Below are positions 1 to 8,155 of a DNA stretch of 64,000 nt, piece after piece. The stretch is from Flexilinea flocculi (GTDB lineage: Bacteria > Chloroflexota > Anaerolineae > Anaerolineales > Anaerolineaceae): positions 456,311 to 520,310 of the forward strand of contig NZ_DF968179.1 in the NCBI RefSeq assembly GCF_001192795.1, read 5' to 3'. Position numbers and translations under genes: made by a program. The notes under the pieces are model-generated. The model worked only from the letters and a program-made list of their open reading frames with translations, searched no databases and had not been told where the DNA came from. Within the stretch, counting starts at the first letter, position 1, and each line of letters opens with the position of its first letter.

Positions 1-2308
1 GTCGCTCCCCACGTGGGGAGCGTGGATTGAAATGAGGAAATTATCGGGGATGAAGTCGCGGAAAACGGTCGCTCCCCACGTGGGGAGCGTGGATTGAAAT
101 GAAGAGTTTCTGATCAGTCTTGCCAAAGGCGATAGTCGCTCCCCACGTGGGGAGCGTGGATTGAAATTTACAATCCCTCCGTGTTATATCGAAAAAACGA
201 CGTCGCTCCCCACGTGGGGAGCGTGGATTGAAATATAACCGTTGAATATTATGAACCGGACGCTGATTGTCGCTCCCCACGTGGGGAGCGTGGATTGAAA
301 TCCCCAACCTGACATAAACTTATCTGACATTGTGACAGTCGCTCCCCACGTGGGGAGCGTGGATTGAAATGAGTGTAGGCGGACTCATTACTCTGTAATT
401 TGTGTCGCTCCCCACGTGGGGAGCGTGGATTGAAATCTGTTTGTGTGGTGATACGAACCGGTATAAGTGCGTCGCTCCCCACGTGGGGAGCGTGGATTGA
501 AATCTGAGAATGACATTAATCAATCAATCAAGAACTAGTCGCTCCCCACGTGGGGAGCGTGGATTGAAATTTCAGCAAATAATAAATTTTTGGATCCTAA
601 GCAAGTCGCTCCCCACGTGGGGAGCGTGGATTGAAATCGTCAGGTTCCTGATTGCCTGGTAAAGACAGCCGTCGCTCCCCACGTGGGGAGCGTGGATTGA
701 AATATATTACCATGCAAAAAAATTTAGCATAGCACAACGTCGCTCCCCACGTGGGGAGCGTGGATTGAAATCTTCTTCCGTTTCCCCAAAAAAGTGCATA
801 CGATAGTCGCTCCCCACGTGGGGAGCGTGGATTGAAATCGGAAGCTGAGGAAAATGGATTAATGCCTGTGGGGTCGCTCCCCACGTGGGGAGCGTGGATT
901 GAAATTCTTTAGTTGCTTCACGTACTCTGGGTCGAGGAAGTCGCTCCCCACGTGGGGAGCGTGGATTGAAATTTTGTAGTGCAATCTATAGGGTAAAAAA
1001 ATATCGTCGCTCCCCACGTGGGGAGCGTGGATTGAAATACTTTCTGTTTTTTTCTAAAATTTCGAAATATACAGTCGCTCCCCACGTGGGGAGCGTGGAT
1101 TGAAATTGTCCATTATTCCCTCCGTTTCTCTCTCTTGAGGTCGCTCCCCACGTGGGGAGCGTGGATTGAAATAGATAAGGAATTATTCTGAGCGGAAACA
1201 CTTCGGTCGCTCCCCACGTGGGGAGCGTGGATTGAAATGTATACTAATCTATACATTAATTAATTAATCAATCGTCGCTCCCCGCGTGGGGGGCGTGGAT
1301 TGAAATGCAACATGAGGATTAGTTGGCTGTATCGGTCGGGTCGCTCCCCGCGTGGGGGGCGTGGATTGAAATAGCAAAATGGATTAATGCCAGTTGAAAA
1401 AGTAGGTCGCTCCCCGCGTGGGGGGCGTGGATTGAAATAAGAGACTCAGGCACTCATTTATTGCCGCTGATAGTCGCTCCCCGCGTGGGGGGCGTGGATT
1501 GAAATCAAAAAAATCTTCATCAGAGGATTCTTCTGACGAGTCGCTCCCCGCGTGGGGGGCGTGGATTGAAATGTATACTAGCCTATACATTAATTAATCA
1601 ATCAAGTCGCTCCCCGCGTGGGGGGCGTGGATTGAAATATTTTAATTGATTAATAAATTCCAGGACTCCTGAGTCGCTCCCCGCGTGGGGGGCGTGGATT
1701 GAAATGTATCACCATGCAAACAGGAGCACTTATACCGGGTCGCTCCCCGCGTGGGGGGCGTGGATTGAAATTGAAAGCAGCGCAGGAAGGCCTCCGATGA
1801 AATACAGTCGCTCCCCACGTGGGGAGCGTGGATTGAAATATCGGTCAGCCGTTTCGCCATGATGTGCGCTCAGTCGCTCCCCACGTGGGGAGCGTGGATT
1901 GAAATTGATTGAATCGGCTCTGTTGTGAGGGTGTTTATGGTCGCTCCCCACGTGGGGAGCGTGGATTGAAATGGTTAATCCAATACCGTTTGTATCATGA
2001 CGCGTTGTCGCTCCCCGCGTGGGGAGCGTGGATTGAAATTTTGTGTATCTAATATAGCATTTACCCACATTTTGTCGCTCCCCGCGTGGGGAGTTTGGAT
2101 TGAAATGAAATCCGCTGGAGTACCGTCCTCGAGGATGATAGTCGCTCCCCGCGTGGGGAGTGTGGATTGAAATATAATGTAATCAGTCAATTCATAGTTA
2201 CTATTCAAGTCGCTCCCCGCGTGGGGAGCGTGGATTGAAATATCAATGTATTAGTCTGATTAACCCTTGCAACTTGTCGCTCCCCACGTGGGGAGCGTGG
2301 ATTGAAAT
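1..2308 (+). CRISPR. Type I-C-like CRISPR array, 35 repeats / 34 spacers, continuing off the left edge
   Basis: Thirty-five 33-nt repeats start at 1, 68, 135, 202, 269, 338, 404, 471, 538, 605, 671, 739, 806, 873, 940, 1006, 1074, 1140, 1206, 1274, 1340, 1406, 1473, 1540, 1606, 1673, 1739, 1807, 1873, 1940, 2007, 2074, 2141, 2209 and 2276; spacers are 33-36 nt. The repeat opens GTCGCTCCCC, has a palindromic centre CCCCACGTGGGG and ends GTGGATTGAAAT, as type I-C repeats do, so the crRNA 3' handle places transcription left to right. The variants with point changes (2074, 2141) sit near the right end, which fits a distal trailer there and a leader plus cas genes left of base 1. Three main repeat versions occur in blocks: ACGT/GGGGAG (1-1238, 1807-1972, 2276), GCGT/GGGGGG (1274-1771), GCGT/GGGGAG (2007-2241). 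No cas gene lies in the window. Confidence 0.98.
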
Positions 2309-2342
2309 TACAGATCGGATTGTGATGGTCGATTCGCCCAGG

Positions 2343-4214
2343 CTATCGGTAGCCTTCCGCCTGCAAGTTGAACAGGCGGGCGTAAGTACCATCGAGCTGC
2401 AGCAGCTCGGCATGCGAGCCGATTTCGAGGATTTTGCCCTCGGACAGGACAACGATGCGGTCCGCCATGCGGACGGTTGAAAAGCGGTGAGAGATCAGAA
2501 CGGCGATACGGTCTCCAATTAATTCTCCAAAACGCCGAAAAACCTCATATTCGGCTTCTGCATCCAATGCCGAGGTGGGTTCATCCAGTACCAGCACTTC
2601 CGCTTCGCGCATGAACGCGCGCGCGAGGGCAATTTTTTGCCATTGTCCTCCGGACAGTTCCTGCCCTTTTTCCCAGCGCCTTCCCAGCATGGTATCGTAG
2701 CTGGCTGGCAGATTCTCAATGATGGGAGCTGCTCCTCCGCGCTGTGCGGCATCCCTGATGCGACGCATGTCCTCCAGGGCATCAACCTGGCCAAATCCGA
2801 TATTCTCCCGCACCGTGAATTGATAACGCACAAAATCCTGAAAGATAACGCCAAATCGCTGGTGCAGGCTTTTCAGATCATACTCCCGCAGATCAACACC
2901 GTCCAACAGAATCTGTCCTTCGGTCGGGTCATAGAGCCGTGTGAGCAGTTTGATCAACGTCGTTTTACCGGCGCCATTCAATCCGACCAGCGCGATGCGC
3001 TCCCCCGGATGAATGTGAAAACTGATTTTGCGCAACACGTCTTTTTCCGCTCCCGGGTAGCGGAATGAAACGTTCCTGAATTCAATTCCTTGCCGTACCG
3101 GTACAGGAGCGATGCGGCCGTTGGATGGGGTTTTCAACAGCGGTTCGAGCTGTAGATACATCATCAGGTTGTCCAGGAAAAGATTGCTTTCATACAGGTT
3201 TTTCAGGCTGTCGAGCAGCGATCGAAAGGAGGTTTGCGACTGGCGGAAGATGGACAGAAACATCGTCATATCACCCAGCGTAATGGCTCCCACGACGGTC
3301 CGCAGCACGATCCAGATGTAGCTTCCATAATAGGCGAGGTTGGACAACAGTCCCCAACTGAAGCCGGCTGCCGAGCGTTTTTCGGCGATGGCGCGGTCTT
3401 CCAGATAAAACTGCATAAACAGATCCTGATAGCGTTTGAGGAGCGGTTCGCCCAGCCCGAACAGTTTGATTTCCTTGACGGTCCCATTACCGGTCAGCAG
3501 CGTTTCCAGATAGTTTAACAAACGCGCTTCAGGGGCACGGCGGGTGACTGCTCGAAAGGCGCGTTCCGCGTATTGGGATTGTGAAAGAAAAGAGGGAATG
3601 GCGGCTGCGAAAACCAGGAAAGCCAGCCATGGACTGAATCGGATGAGCAATGCGATCAAAGAAATCAGCGTAATGACCTGCTGTGCCATCTGCAGCGTGG
3701 AATTGACAATGGCAAGTGTTCGAATATCCGCTTCGCGGCGCGCATTTTGCAGCGTATCGTAGAATACGGGATCTTCGAAGAATTGGAGGTCCAGGCTGAT
3801 CGCTTTACGGATGATCAGCGTGTTGACGTGGTTCGTGAGCTGCGACTGCAGGATCCGGTCAACCAGAGAACGCACCTGACTGACTCCTGATCCGATCAGG
3901 ATGAGTCCGAACTCGAATGCCAGATACGGGAAAACAATCTTGAGCCCTGCGGCTGGTTCCAACCCCTGACCGATCACACTGACGATGGAATCGACGATCA
4001 GTTTGCCTGCCCAGGCTTGTGCAGCCGGCATGACAGCGGAGATCGGCATCAAAAGAAACCCGGTGATTGCTGCCGGACGACTGGATGCCCAGACCAGCCG
4101 AAACGCTTCTGGAGTATTGCGCAATGCCTTCCAAAAATCATGAATTTGCCGGTTGATTCGCGCGAAAATAGAGGCTGCGTTATTATCAGCCGGCGTGGAA
4201 TTTGATGAATTCAA
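2343..4214 (-). CDS. ABC exporter, fused membrane and ATPase domains
   Basis: This is a 623-residue half-transporter of the ABCB/lipid-multidrug exporter type. An N-terminal six-helix membrane domain (about 45-340) is followed by an ATPase domain with Walker A GLNGAGKTT (about 410), signature LSGGQ (about 520), Walker B VLVLDEPTSALD (about 540) and the H-loop ISHRFSTVR (about 573). Two such subunits should form an ATP-driven exporter; the substrate cannot be read from sequence. The start is a TTG codon at 4214, preceded by GGAG seven bases upstream, because the next in-frame ATG lies inside the membrane domain. The stop codon lies 34 bp beyond the last CRISPR repeat, on the opposite strand, and no terminator is visible before the array. 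No partner half-transporter is adjacent, so it may act as a homodimer. Confidence 0.93.
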   Translation of the reverse strand: MNSSNSTPADNNAASIFARINRQIHDFWKALRNTPEAFRLVWASSRPAAITGFLLMPISAVMPAAQAWAGKLIVDSIVSVIGQGLEPAAGLKIVFPYLAFEFGLILIGSGVSQVRSLVDRILQSQLTNHVNTLIIRKAISLDLQFFEDPVFYDTLQNARREADIRTLAIVNSTLQMAQQVITLISLIALLIRFSPWLAFLVFAAAIPSFLSQSQYAERAFRAVTRRAPEARLLNYLETLLTGNGTVKEIKLFGLGEPLLKRYQDLFMQFYLEDRAIAEKRSAAGFSWGLLSNLAYYGSYIWIVLRTVVGAITLGDMTMFLSIFRQSQTSFRSLLDSLKNLYESNLFLDNLMMYLQLEPLLKTPSNGRIAPVPVRQGIEFRNVSFRYPGAEKDVLRKISFHIHPGERIALVGLNGAGKTTLIKLLTRLYDPTEGQILLDGVDLREYDLKSLHQRFGVIFQDFVRYQFTVRENIGFGQVDALEDMRRIRDAAQRGGAAPIIENLPASYDTMLGRRWEKGQELSGGQWQKIALARAFMREAEVLVLDEPTSALDAEAEYEVFRRFGELIGDRIAVLISHRFSTVRMADRIVVLSEGKILEIGSHAELLQLDGTYARLFNLQAEGYR

Positions 4215-4552
4215 TGTGCTGCTCCAAAAGAATAGGGTCGAAGTCTGGCCTCAATCATTCGAGATATGGCGGGGATTCTTTTCGCTCTCTTAAAAAGAAA
4301 GATTGTTCCAAATTACGAATGAGCGGTCTGGTAATTATACTGCACCGGCTCCGACAGAAGTTGCAGGTAAAAACAGCAATTCAAATTATGGATTGAATTT
4401 TCGAATTGCTGAGATTGGCGTAAATACTGAGAAAACGCTGGCAGTCATCAAATTTCGAATTGTTAAAATCTTTGTTCTCCCATTAAATAAAATATTAGCC
4501 TTCTTTTGATTGAAAGTTATATCTGTCCATTTTTAATAAAAATTGGTTTTTG
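4215..4552. other. Intergenic region with short repeat copies
   Basis: No gene is visible in these 338 bp. They hold a 38-bp short copy of the dispersed CAGCAATTC element (4374-4411) and a half copy around 4447-4465 (TTTCGAATTG). A TATAAT hexamer on the minus strand (4334-4339) could be the -10 box for the ABC exporter, but no good -35 accompanies it. Confidence 0.4.
4374..4411. repeat. Short form of the dispersed intergenic element
   Basis: CAGCAATTC at the left and GAATTGCTG at the right are perfect 9-bp inverted ends with only 20 bp between them. The central hairpin seen in full copies is absent. Confidence 0.7.
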
Positions 4553-5287
4553 TCAGATTTCTTTGGACATTGTTAAAATTCTGATCCCTTTTACTTGCGG
4601 AAATATTGCGCCTTCTTGGATGGTCGTAATTGCTGCTTCTTCATCAATTACTCTGGAACCAGAAAGAAAAGAAATTCCGTAATCGAATAATAGCGGAGTC
4701 ATCGGCGTGGAAGGTCCTAGTACCATTACAAGAGCTGAAGGTGGACAAAGCGAAAGTAAATTTTCGATGGAGTGGTTGATAAATGTTGTACCGCTGATGG
4801 CAACCACATCTGATTGCGGGATAAAATCTTTGGCTGCTTCTTCGGGAAAGTCATCTGCTTGTGGGCGTTTTTCAATGATCCAACAATTGCGGGCTATTGT
4901 TTTCATCTTTTCAATAAAGGGGAAATGCCCTACAATCGCCAGATTTTTATCAACGCAATGTTTCGCAATCACTTCTGATGCGTTGATCTCTTTCAATAGT
5001 TGCTCATTGAGATCCAATATGGAGTTGATGGCAGCGATACCTATACTGGCTTCTAAAAGATTATCCGAGAGAGACCATGTTGCCAGCTCCTGGGCACTTT
5101 TCTTGGTTAATTCTCCGACATCTTTTATCTTTACATGACCATGTTGTTCCTGTCCAACCATGGTAGATGCCAGTCCGCAATACTTGCTGGCTACCAATGT
5201 CCAATGAATCCCGATGATTACTTTTCGTACTTGTATCGGTTTGTCTGGAAGTGTATCGATTATTTCCTGAAGTAATTTCATGTTCAT
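4553..5287 (-). CDS. DUF4213/DUF364 protein (putative heavy-metal chelation domain)
   Basis: A 244-residue cytoplasmic protein matching the two-part DUF4213-DUF364 architecture. The N-terminal part includes the stretch around GIHWTLVASKYCGLA; the C-terminal Rossmann-like part contains the AISGTTFINHS and VLGPSTPMTPLLF segments typical of the family. These proteins are annotated as putative heavy-metal binding from structure; the reaction is not known. The reading frame is open back to 5407, but that would overlap the upstream radical SAM gene by 50 bp; the ATG at 5287 (or 5281, two codons on) gives the normal family length of about 245. It is the last gene of a leftward operon with a radical SAM enzyme and a CGGC-domain protein, which supports a role in metal or Fe-S/cofactor handling. 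That role is inference. Confidence 0.82.
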   Translation of the reverse strand: MNMKLLQEIIDTLPDKPIQVRKVIIGIHWTLVASKYCGLASTMVGQEQHGHVKIKDVGELTKKSAQELATWSLSDNLLEASIGIAAINSILDLNEQLLKEINASEVIAKHCVDKNLAIVGHFPFIEKMKTIARNCWIIEKRPQADDFPEEAAKDFIPQSDVVAISGTTFINHSIENLLSLCPPSALVMVLGPSTPMTPLLFDYGISFLSGSRVIDEEAAITTIQEGAIFPQVKGIRILTMSKEI

Positions 5288-5357
5288 TCTCTTGTTGAAA
5301 GTAAAATCCATTAAAAACTGATCTTGTTTAAAAGCGCGCTCTGTTTGGGCATGCTGG

Positions 5358-6311
5358 TTATTGTTCTTTTTGATTGTTTCTAAAATTATGCAAAAAGAAT
5401 TTTTCATTCCGATAGGATACGCAGCTGATCTTGCCGGAAGCCAGCAAATCTTCGACGATCTCCCACTTGTTTCCAGTGTTTATGACCATTTCTTTAAGGG
5501 CTTGTTCACGTAAAGGATGAACTGCGGTAATGCTGAGAACATCTTCTGCAAAATTCCCTGTTGAAACAAAATCTCCCACTTCCGTTTCAAAGAGCAGATC
5601 CAAAAAAGGAATTTGCTCAGCGCATATCTTTAGAAATTTTTGTAATGCATCCGGAGAAGGTGCAGTAATCCTCGTTTCTGCTGGTGGACGGGTCGGAATG
5701 GAAAGATAGGATTTGAAAGGGTGAAGGTTTAATAAAAATTCACACAACTGAGAAGCTGCTTTTTCATTGTCGTTTAATCCATCTGCCAGCATTGTTTCTG
5801 AAACAAGTTTCCCGCAAAATTTCTGTCTGAATTCAAGTATTCCGTTGAGAATATTGGCGAGAGACAAAGCGCGGTGCGGTCTGTCAATCATTCTCCATAT
5901 TTGTTCATCGATGGCGTCCACTTTTAAAGAAACCCAATCCGCTTGCAATAACTCTTCTTGCACATCAAGCCGATTAATCAGTGATGCATTCGAGATCACA
6001 GCGATTGGGATTTGAAATTGTTTAAGACTTTTTATGATATTTCCGAGATTAATGTCCAGCGTAGGTTCGCCATCGGGAACCAAAGTCAGGTAATCGATTC
6101 CCTTTCCAACCTGAGAGCACTCAAGAACCTTCTTTTCAACGTCGCAAATCACTTGATCAATCGGATAAAATTCTTTGCGTTCAATCTCCATTTTGTTTGT
6201 TCTGCCGACCTGGCAGTAAACGCAGGAATAAGAGCAGTGTTTGGCTGGAATATGGTTGATTCCCAAACTGTAACCCAGACGCCGGGAAGGGACCGGACCA
6301 AATGCGATCAT
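5358..6311 (-). CDS. Radical SAM protein, COG0731-like
   Basis: A 317-residue enzyme with the radical SAM cluster motif CX3CX2C at Cys26, Cys30 and Cys33 (CSYSCVYC). The N-terminus GPVPSRRLGYSLGIN and the SAM-binding DGEPTLD segment are hallmarks of the group often annotated as wyosine-synthase-like (COG0731). Bacterial members do not make wyosine and their substrates are unknown. The start is ATG at 6311 with GGGAG four bases upstream. It begins 9 bp after the CGGC-domain gene ends and is followed by the DUF364 gene, so all three are probably co-transcribed. The partners suggest a maturation or metal-related reaction rather than tRNA modification; this is inference. Confidence 0.88.
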   Translation of the reverse strand: MIAFGPVPSRRLGYSLGINHIPAKHCSYSCVYCQVGRTNKMEIERKEFYPIDQVICDVEKKVLECSQVGKGIDYLTLVPDGEPTLDINLGNIIKSLKQFQIPIAVISNASLINRLDVQEELLQADWVSLKVDAIDEQIWRMIDRPHRALSLANILNGILEFRQKFCGKLVSETMLADGLNDNEKAASQLCEFLLNLHPFKSYLSIPTRPPAETRITAPSPDALQKFLKICAEQIPFLDLLFETEVGDFVSTGNFAEDVLSITAVHPLREQALKEMVINTGNKWEIVEDLLASGKISCVSYRNEKFFLHNFRNNQKEQ

Positions 6312-6320
6312 TTTTCTCCC

Positions 6321-6767
6321 TTAGTTATAGGCTTTTCTGGTTGGTTCATCAGCGATTGAAGCTGAAAGGCGTGCTTCCCATTCAGGTCCTTTCCACGTTC
6401 CAAGTTTCGTATGTAAATCCATATATTTTTGGGGGACCGGATGGGTTCCAAATATAACTTTTACTCCGTATTTTGTCTCCAGCAGACTTTTAAATGTATC
6501 CATATATGGGCAGGGCGGATATCCCACCAGCAATCCAGTGGCCAGGTGGATGGTCTGAACTCCATTTTTGACCATCTCTTCTCCGGTATATTCAATATTT
6601 CCTCCAGGACAGCCATTACATGTTGTGTAACCTACTAATTCAATTTCTTTATCAGAATATATGCTGAAAGCGCCTTCCCGATTTCGCATGGCTCTCAAAC
6701 ACTTGCCGCCAGCACAAGTGCGGTATCGATCACAAATAATGATTCCGATTTTGGTTTTTTCACTCAT
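6321..6767 (-). CDS. CGGC domain-containing protein
   Basis: A 148-residue cysteine-rich protein of the CGGC-domain family (PF08821), predicted to bind metal or an Fe-S cluster. Cysteines lie at 12, 18 and 23 (ICDRYRTCAGGKC), 50 and 53 (CNGCPGG) and 86 (PPCPY), the pattern expected for the family. The ATG at 6767 is preceded by AAAGGAGA six bases upstream, a strong ribosome site. It is the first gene of the leftward CGGC / radical SAM / DUF364 operon and is divergent from the PadR / DUF5320 operon across a 301-bp spacer. The biochemical function is unknown. Confidence 0.88.
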   Translation of the reverse strand: MSEKTKIGIIICDRYRTCAGGKCLRAMRNREGAFSIYSDKEIELVGYTTCNGCPGGNIEYTGEEMVKNGVQTIHLATGLLVGYPPCPYMDTFKSLLETKYGVKVIFGTHPVPQKYMDLHTKLGTWKGPEWEARLSASIADEPTRKAYN

Positions 6768-7006
6768 TTTAAATCTCCTTTAATTTGATCATCAAATTTT
6801 TCTTGTTTTCCTGTAGATTGATGAAAAGAGATGATCCATGTTTGCTTTTTTCAATTTTCAGGTAAGAAAATTTAAGAATTTCTGTTTTTTATTCGCCCTG
6901 TTTTGATAATGAAAAATAATCAGACAGAATCGTCCTTTTCACATTGGAATAGAATGCATCAGAAAAAAAGCAGATATATTTTAATTGAATATTCTAAAAT
7001 TGTCTA

Positions 7007-7041
7007 TTGACATTAATAGAATAGTATGCTATTCTATTAAT
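7007..7041 (+). promoter_or_regulatory. Promoter overlapped by a perfect PadR-type operator
   Basis: TTGACA (7007-7012) and TATTCT (7030-7035) are 17 bp apart. A palindrome with 13-bp perfect arms, ATTAATAGAATAG (7012-7024) and CTATTCTATTAAT (7029-7041), separated by TATG, covers the end of the -35, the spacer and the -10. A repressor bound there would block RNA polymerase, which fits autoregulation by the PadR gene that follows. The rest of the spacer (6768-7006) is AT-rich with no further site that I can define; the leftward operon starts at its other end. Confidence 0.85.
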
Positions 7042-7068
7042 GCGAATATAAAAAAGTGGAGGATATGA

Positions 7069-7455
7069 ATGATGCCAAGACATGGAAGAGGATGGGCAAT
7101 GGGGCGTGCTCAAGGTCAGGAAGATCGACATTCACCGGTAATAGGGTCCTTGTTGGAACCTGCTTTATTGATTCTTGTGAAAGGAGCGCCAAGTCACGGA
7201 TATTCGCTGTTATCCGATCTGGGAAAAATGGGATTTTCGACCATTCATCCGAGTGTTATCTACCGTACTTTACGTGGGATGGAAGATTTGGGATGGATTC
7301 AATCAGATTGGGTAACGGATCAGACACAAGGTCCGCCTCGAAGAACTTACCATTTGACAGAGAAAGGTGAAGAGGCTTTGCAATTTTGGAAACAGGAATT
7401 ATCAAGAACCAATGCGATTATTTTACAGTTGCTTGCAAAAGAGGAATCTGATTGA
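7069..7455 (+). CDS. PadR family transcriptional regulator
   Basis: A 128-residue winged-helix regulator. The HGYSLLSDL ... HPSVIYRTLRGMEDLGWI segment (about 44-84) is the PadR DNA-binding helix and wing region, followed by the RRTYHLTEKGEEAL strand-helix and a dimerization helix. The Arg/Gly-rich N-terminus (MMPRHGRGWAMGR) is longer than usual. The start is ATG at 7069 (or 7072) behind GGAGG. A palindromic operator sits directly in its promoter. It heads an operon with two DUF5320-like miniproteins; PadR proteins next to DUF5320, CGGC or NifX-like genes are familiar in anaerobes. The signal sensed is unknown. Confidence 0.92.
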   Translation: MMPRHGRGWAMGRAQGQEDRHSPVIGSLLEPALLILVKGAPSHGYSLLSDLGKMGFSTIHPSVIYRTLRGMEDLGWIQSDWVTDQTQGPPRRTYHLTEKGEEALQFWKQELSRTNAIILQLLAKEESD

Positions 7456-7467
7456 GAGGGGGGAAAA

Positions 7468-7653
7468 ATGCCCGCTAGAGATGGGACTGGACCTTTTGGT
7501 CAAAATTTTTGGACAAGCCGGGGCATGGGACATCGTGGAAGTCTTGGACCAAGACGAGGACAGATTTTTATAAAAAATCGTTTTTCACGAAAACCATTTT
7601 CCTGGTATCACAGGATTTGGTATTTGACATTCGGCCAATTTTTGAGAGGTTGA
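7468..7653 (+). CDS. DUF5320-like Gly/Arg-rich miniprotein
   Basis: A 61-residue protein beginning MPARDGTGPFGQN and continuing SRGMGHRGSLGPRRG, a variant of the MP-DGTGP-G-GP-TGRGMG opening of DUF5320 proteins. It lacks the usual Cys after RGMG, and its C-terminus (KPFSWYHRIWYLTF) is aromatic. GGGGGG lies four bases before the ATG, and the gene starts 12 bp after the padR stop. It is paralogous at the N-terminus to the next gene. Such proteins occur beside Fe-Mo-cofactor-like and Mrp ATPase genes but have no assigned function. Confidence 0.65.
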   Translation: MPARDGTGPFGQNFWTSRGMGHRGSLGPRRGQIFIKNRFSRKPFSWYHRIWYLTFGQFLRG

Positions 7654-7703
7654 TGTATCAAAACAATAGATAGGTAAAAAAAAGTAATTGAAAGGAGAAT
7701 ATT

Positions 7704-7952
7704 ATGCCTGGATTTGATGGAACTGGTCCTTTAGGGAATGGCCCTTTTGGAAGAGGAATGGGACCCTGCGGGGGAGGTACTGTAGGTCGTGGACTGGGAC
7801 GTGGTTTTTTCCGCGGCAATTTTGGCTGGGGAGCAGGTTTTTTTTCTGCAACAATGCCTGAAGCTAAAGAAGTGATGGAACAGCGAAAGAATTGGTTGGA
7901 AAACCAGTTGGCTGTAATTAAGCAAAGCTTGCAGGATATCGAAGGGAAATAG
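7704..7952 (+). CDS. DUF5320 domain-containing protein
   Basis: An 82-residue protein with a glycine-rich N-terminus (MPGFDGTGPLGNGPFGRGMG, then PCGGG) and a C-terminal amphipathic helix (EVMEQRKNWLENQLAVIKQS). This is the full DUF5320 layout: a flexible Gly/Pro head and a coiled-coil tail. The ribosome site AAAGGAGA precedes the ATG by eight bases. It is the last gene of the PadR operon and is followed by a hairpin terminator. One cysteine is retained in the GPCGGG segment. The function is unknown; the context suggests metal or redox cofactor biology. Confidence 0.8.
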   Translation: MPGFDGTGPLGNGPFGRGMGPCGGGTVGRGLGRGFFRGNFGWGAGFFSATMPEAKEVMEQRKNWLENQLAVIKQSLQDIEGK

Positions 7953-7971
7953 ACAAGTTCTTTCAGCAAAT

Positions 7972-8004
7972 GGCAGCTCCATTACACGGAGCTGTCTATT
8001 TTTT
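7972..8004 (+). terminator. Rho-independent terminator of the PadR/DUF5320 operon
   Basis: GGCAGCTCC (7972-7980), a 7-nt loop, GGAGCTGTC (7988-7996, one G-T pair), then TATTTTTT. Confidence 0.85.
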
Positions 8005-8071
8005 AAATAATTCCATATTTAATCACTTTTTTACTTGAAGAAGTATGTTTTATAGCAACATTATTCGAATG

Positions 8072-8122
8072 AAAAAATTTTTGAGAAGCGTTTCTCTCCT
8101 CCAAATCGAAAGAGAGAAACGC
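8072..8122 (-). terminator. Terminator of the 5'-nucleotidase gene
   Basis: GCGTTTCTCTC (8088-8098) pairs perfectly with GAGAGAAACGC (8112-8122). Read leftward, the hairpin is followed after about ten bases by a run of T residues. Confidence 0.7.
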
Positions 8123-8155
8123 CATGTTGTAATTTTGTCTTCGATGAGAACAGAA

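Noticed and set aside
2309-2342. A 36th CRISPR repeat or spacer after 2308
   Set aside because: Sequence after the last repeat has no further repeat and runs straight into the ABC exporter stop.
41-2480. Open reading frames of 60-110 codons across the array on both strands
   Set aside because: They are translations of the CRISPR repeat (recurring peptides such as FNPRSPRGER), not genes.
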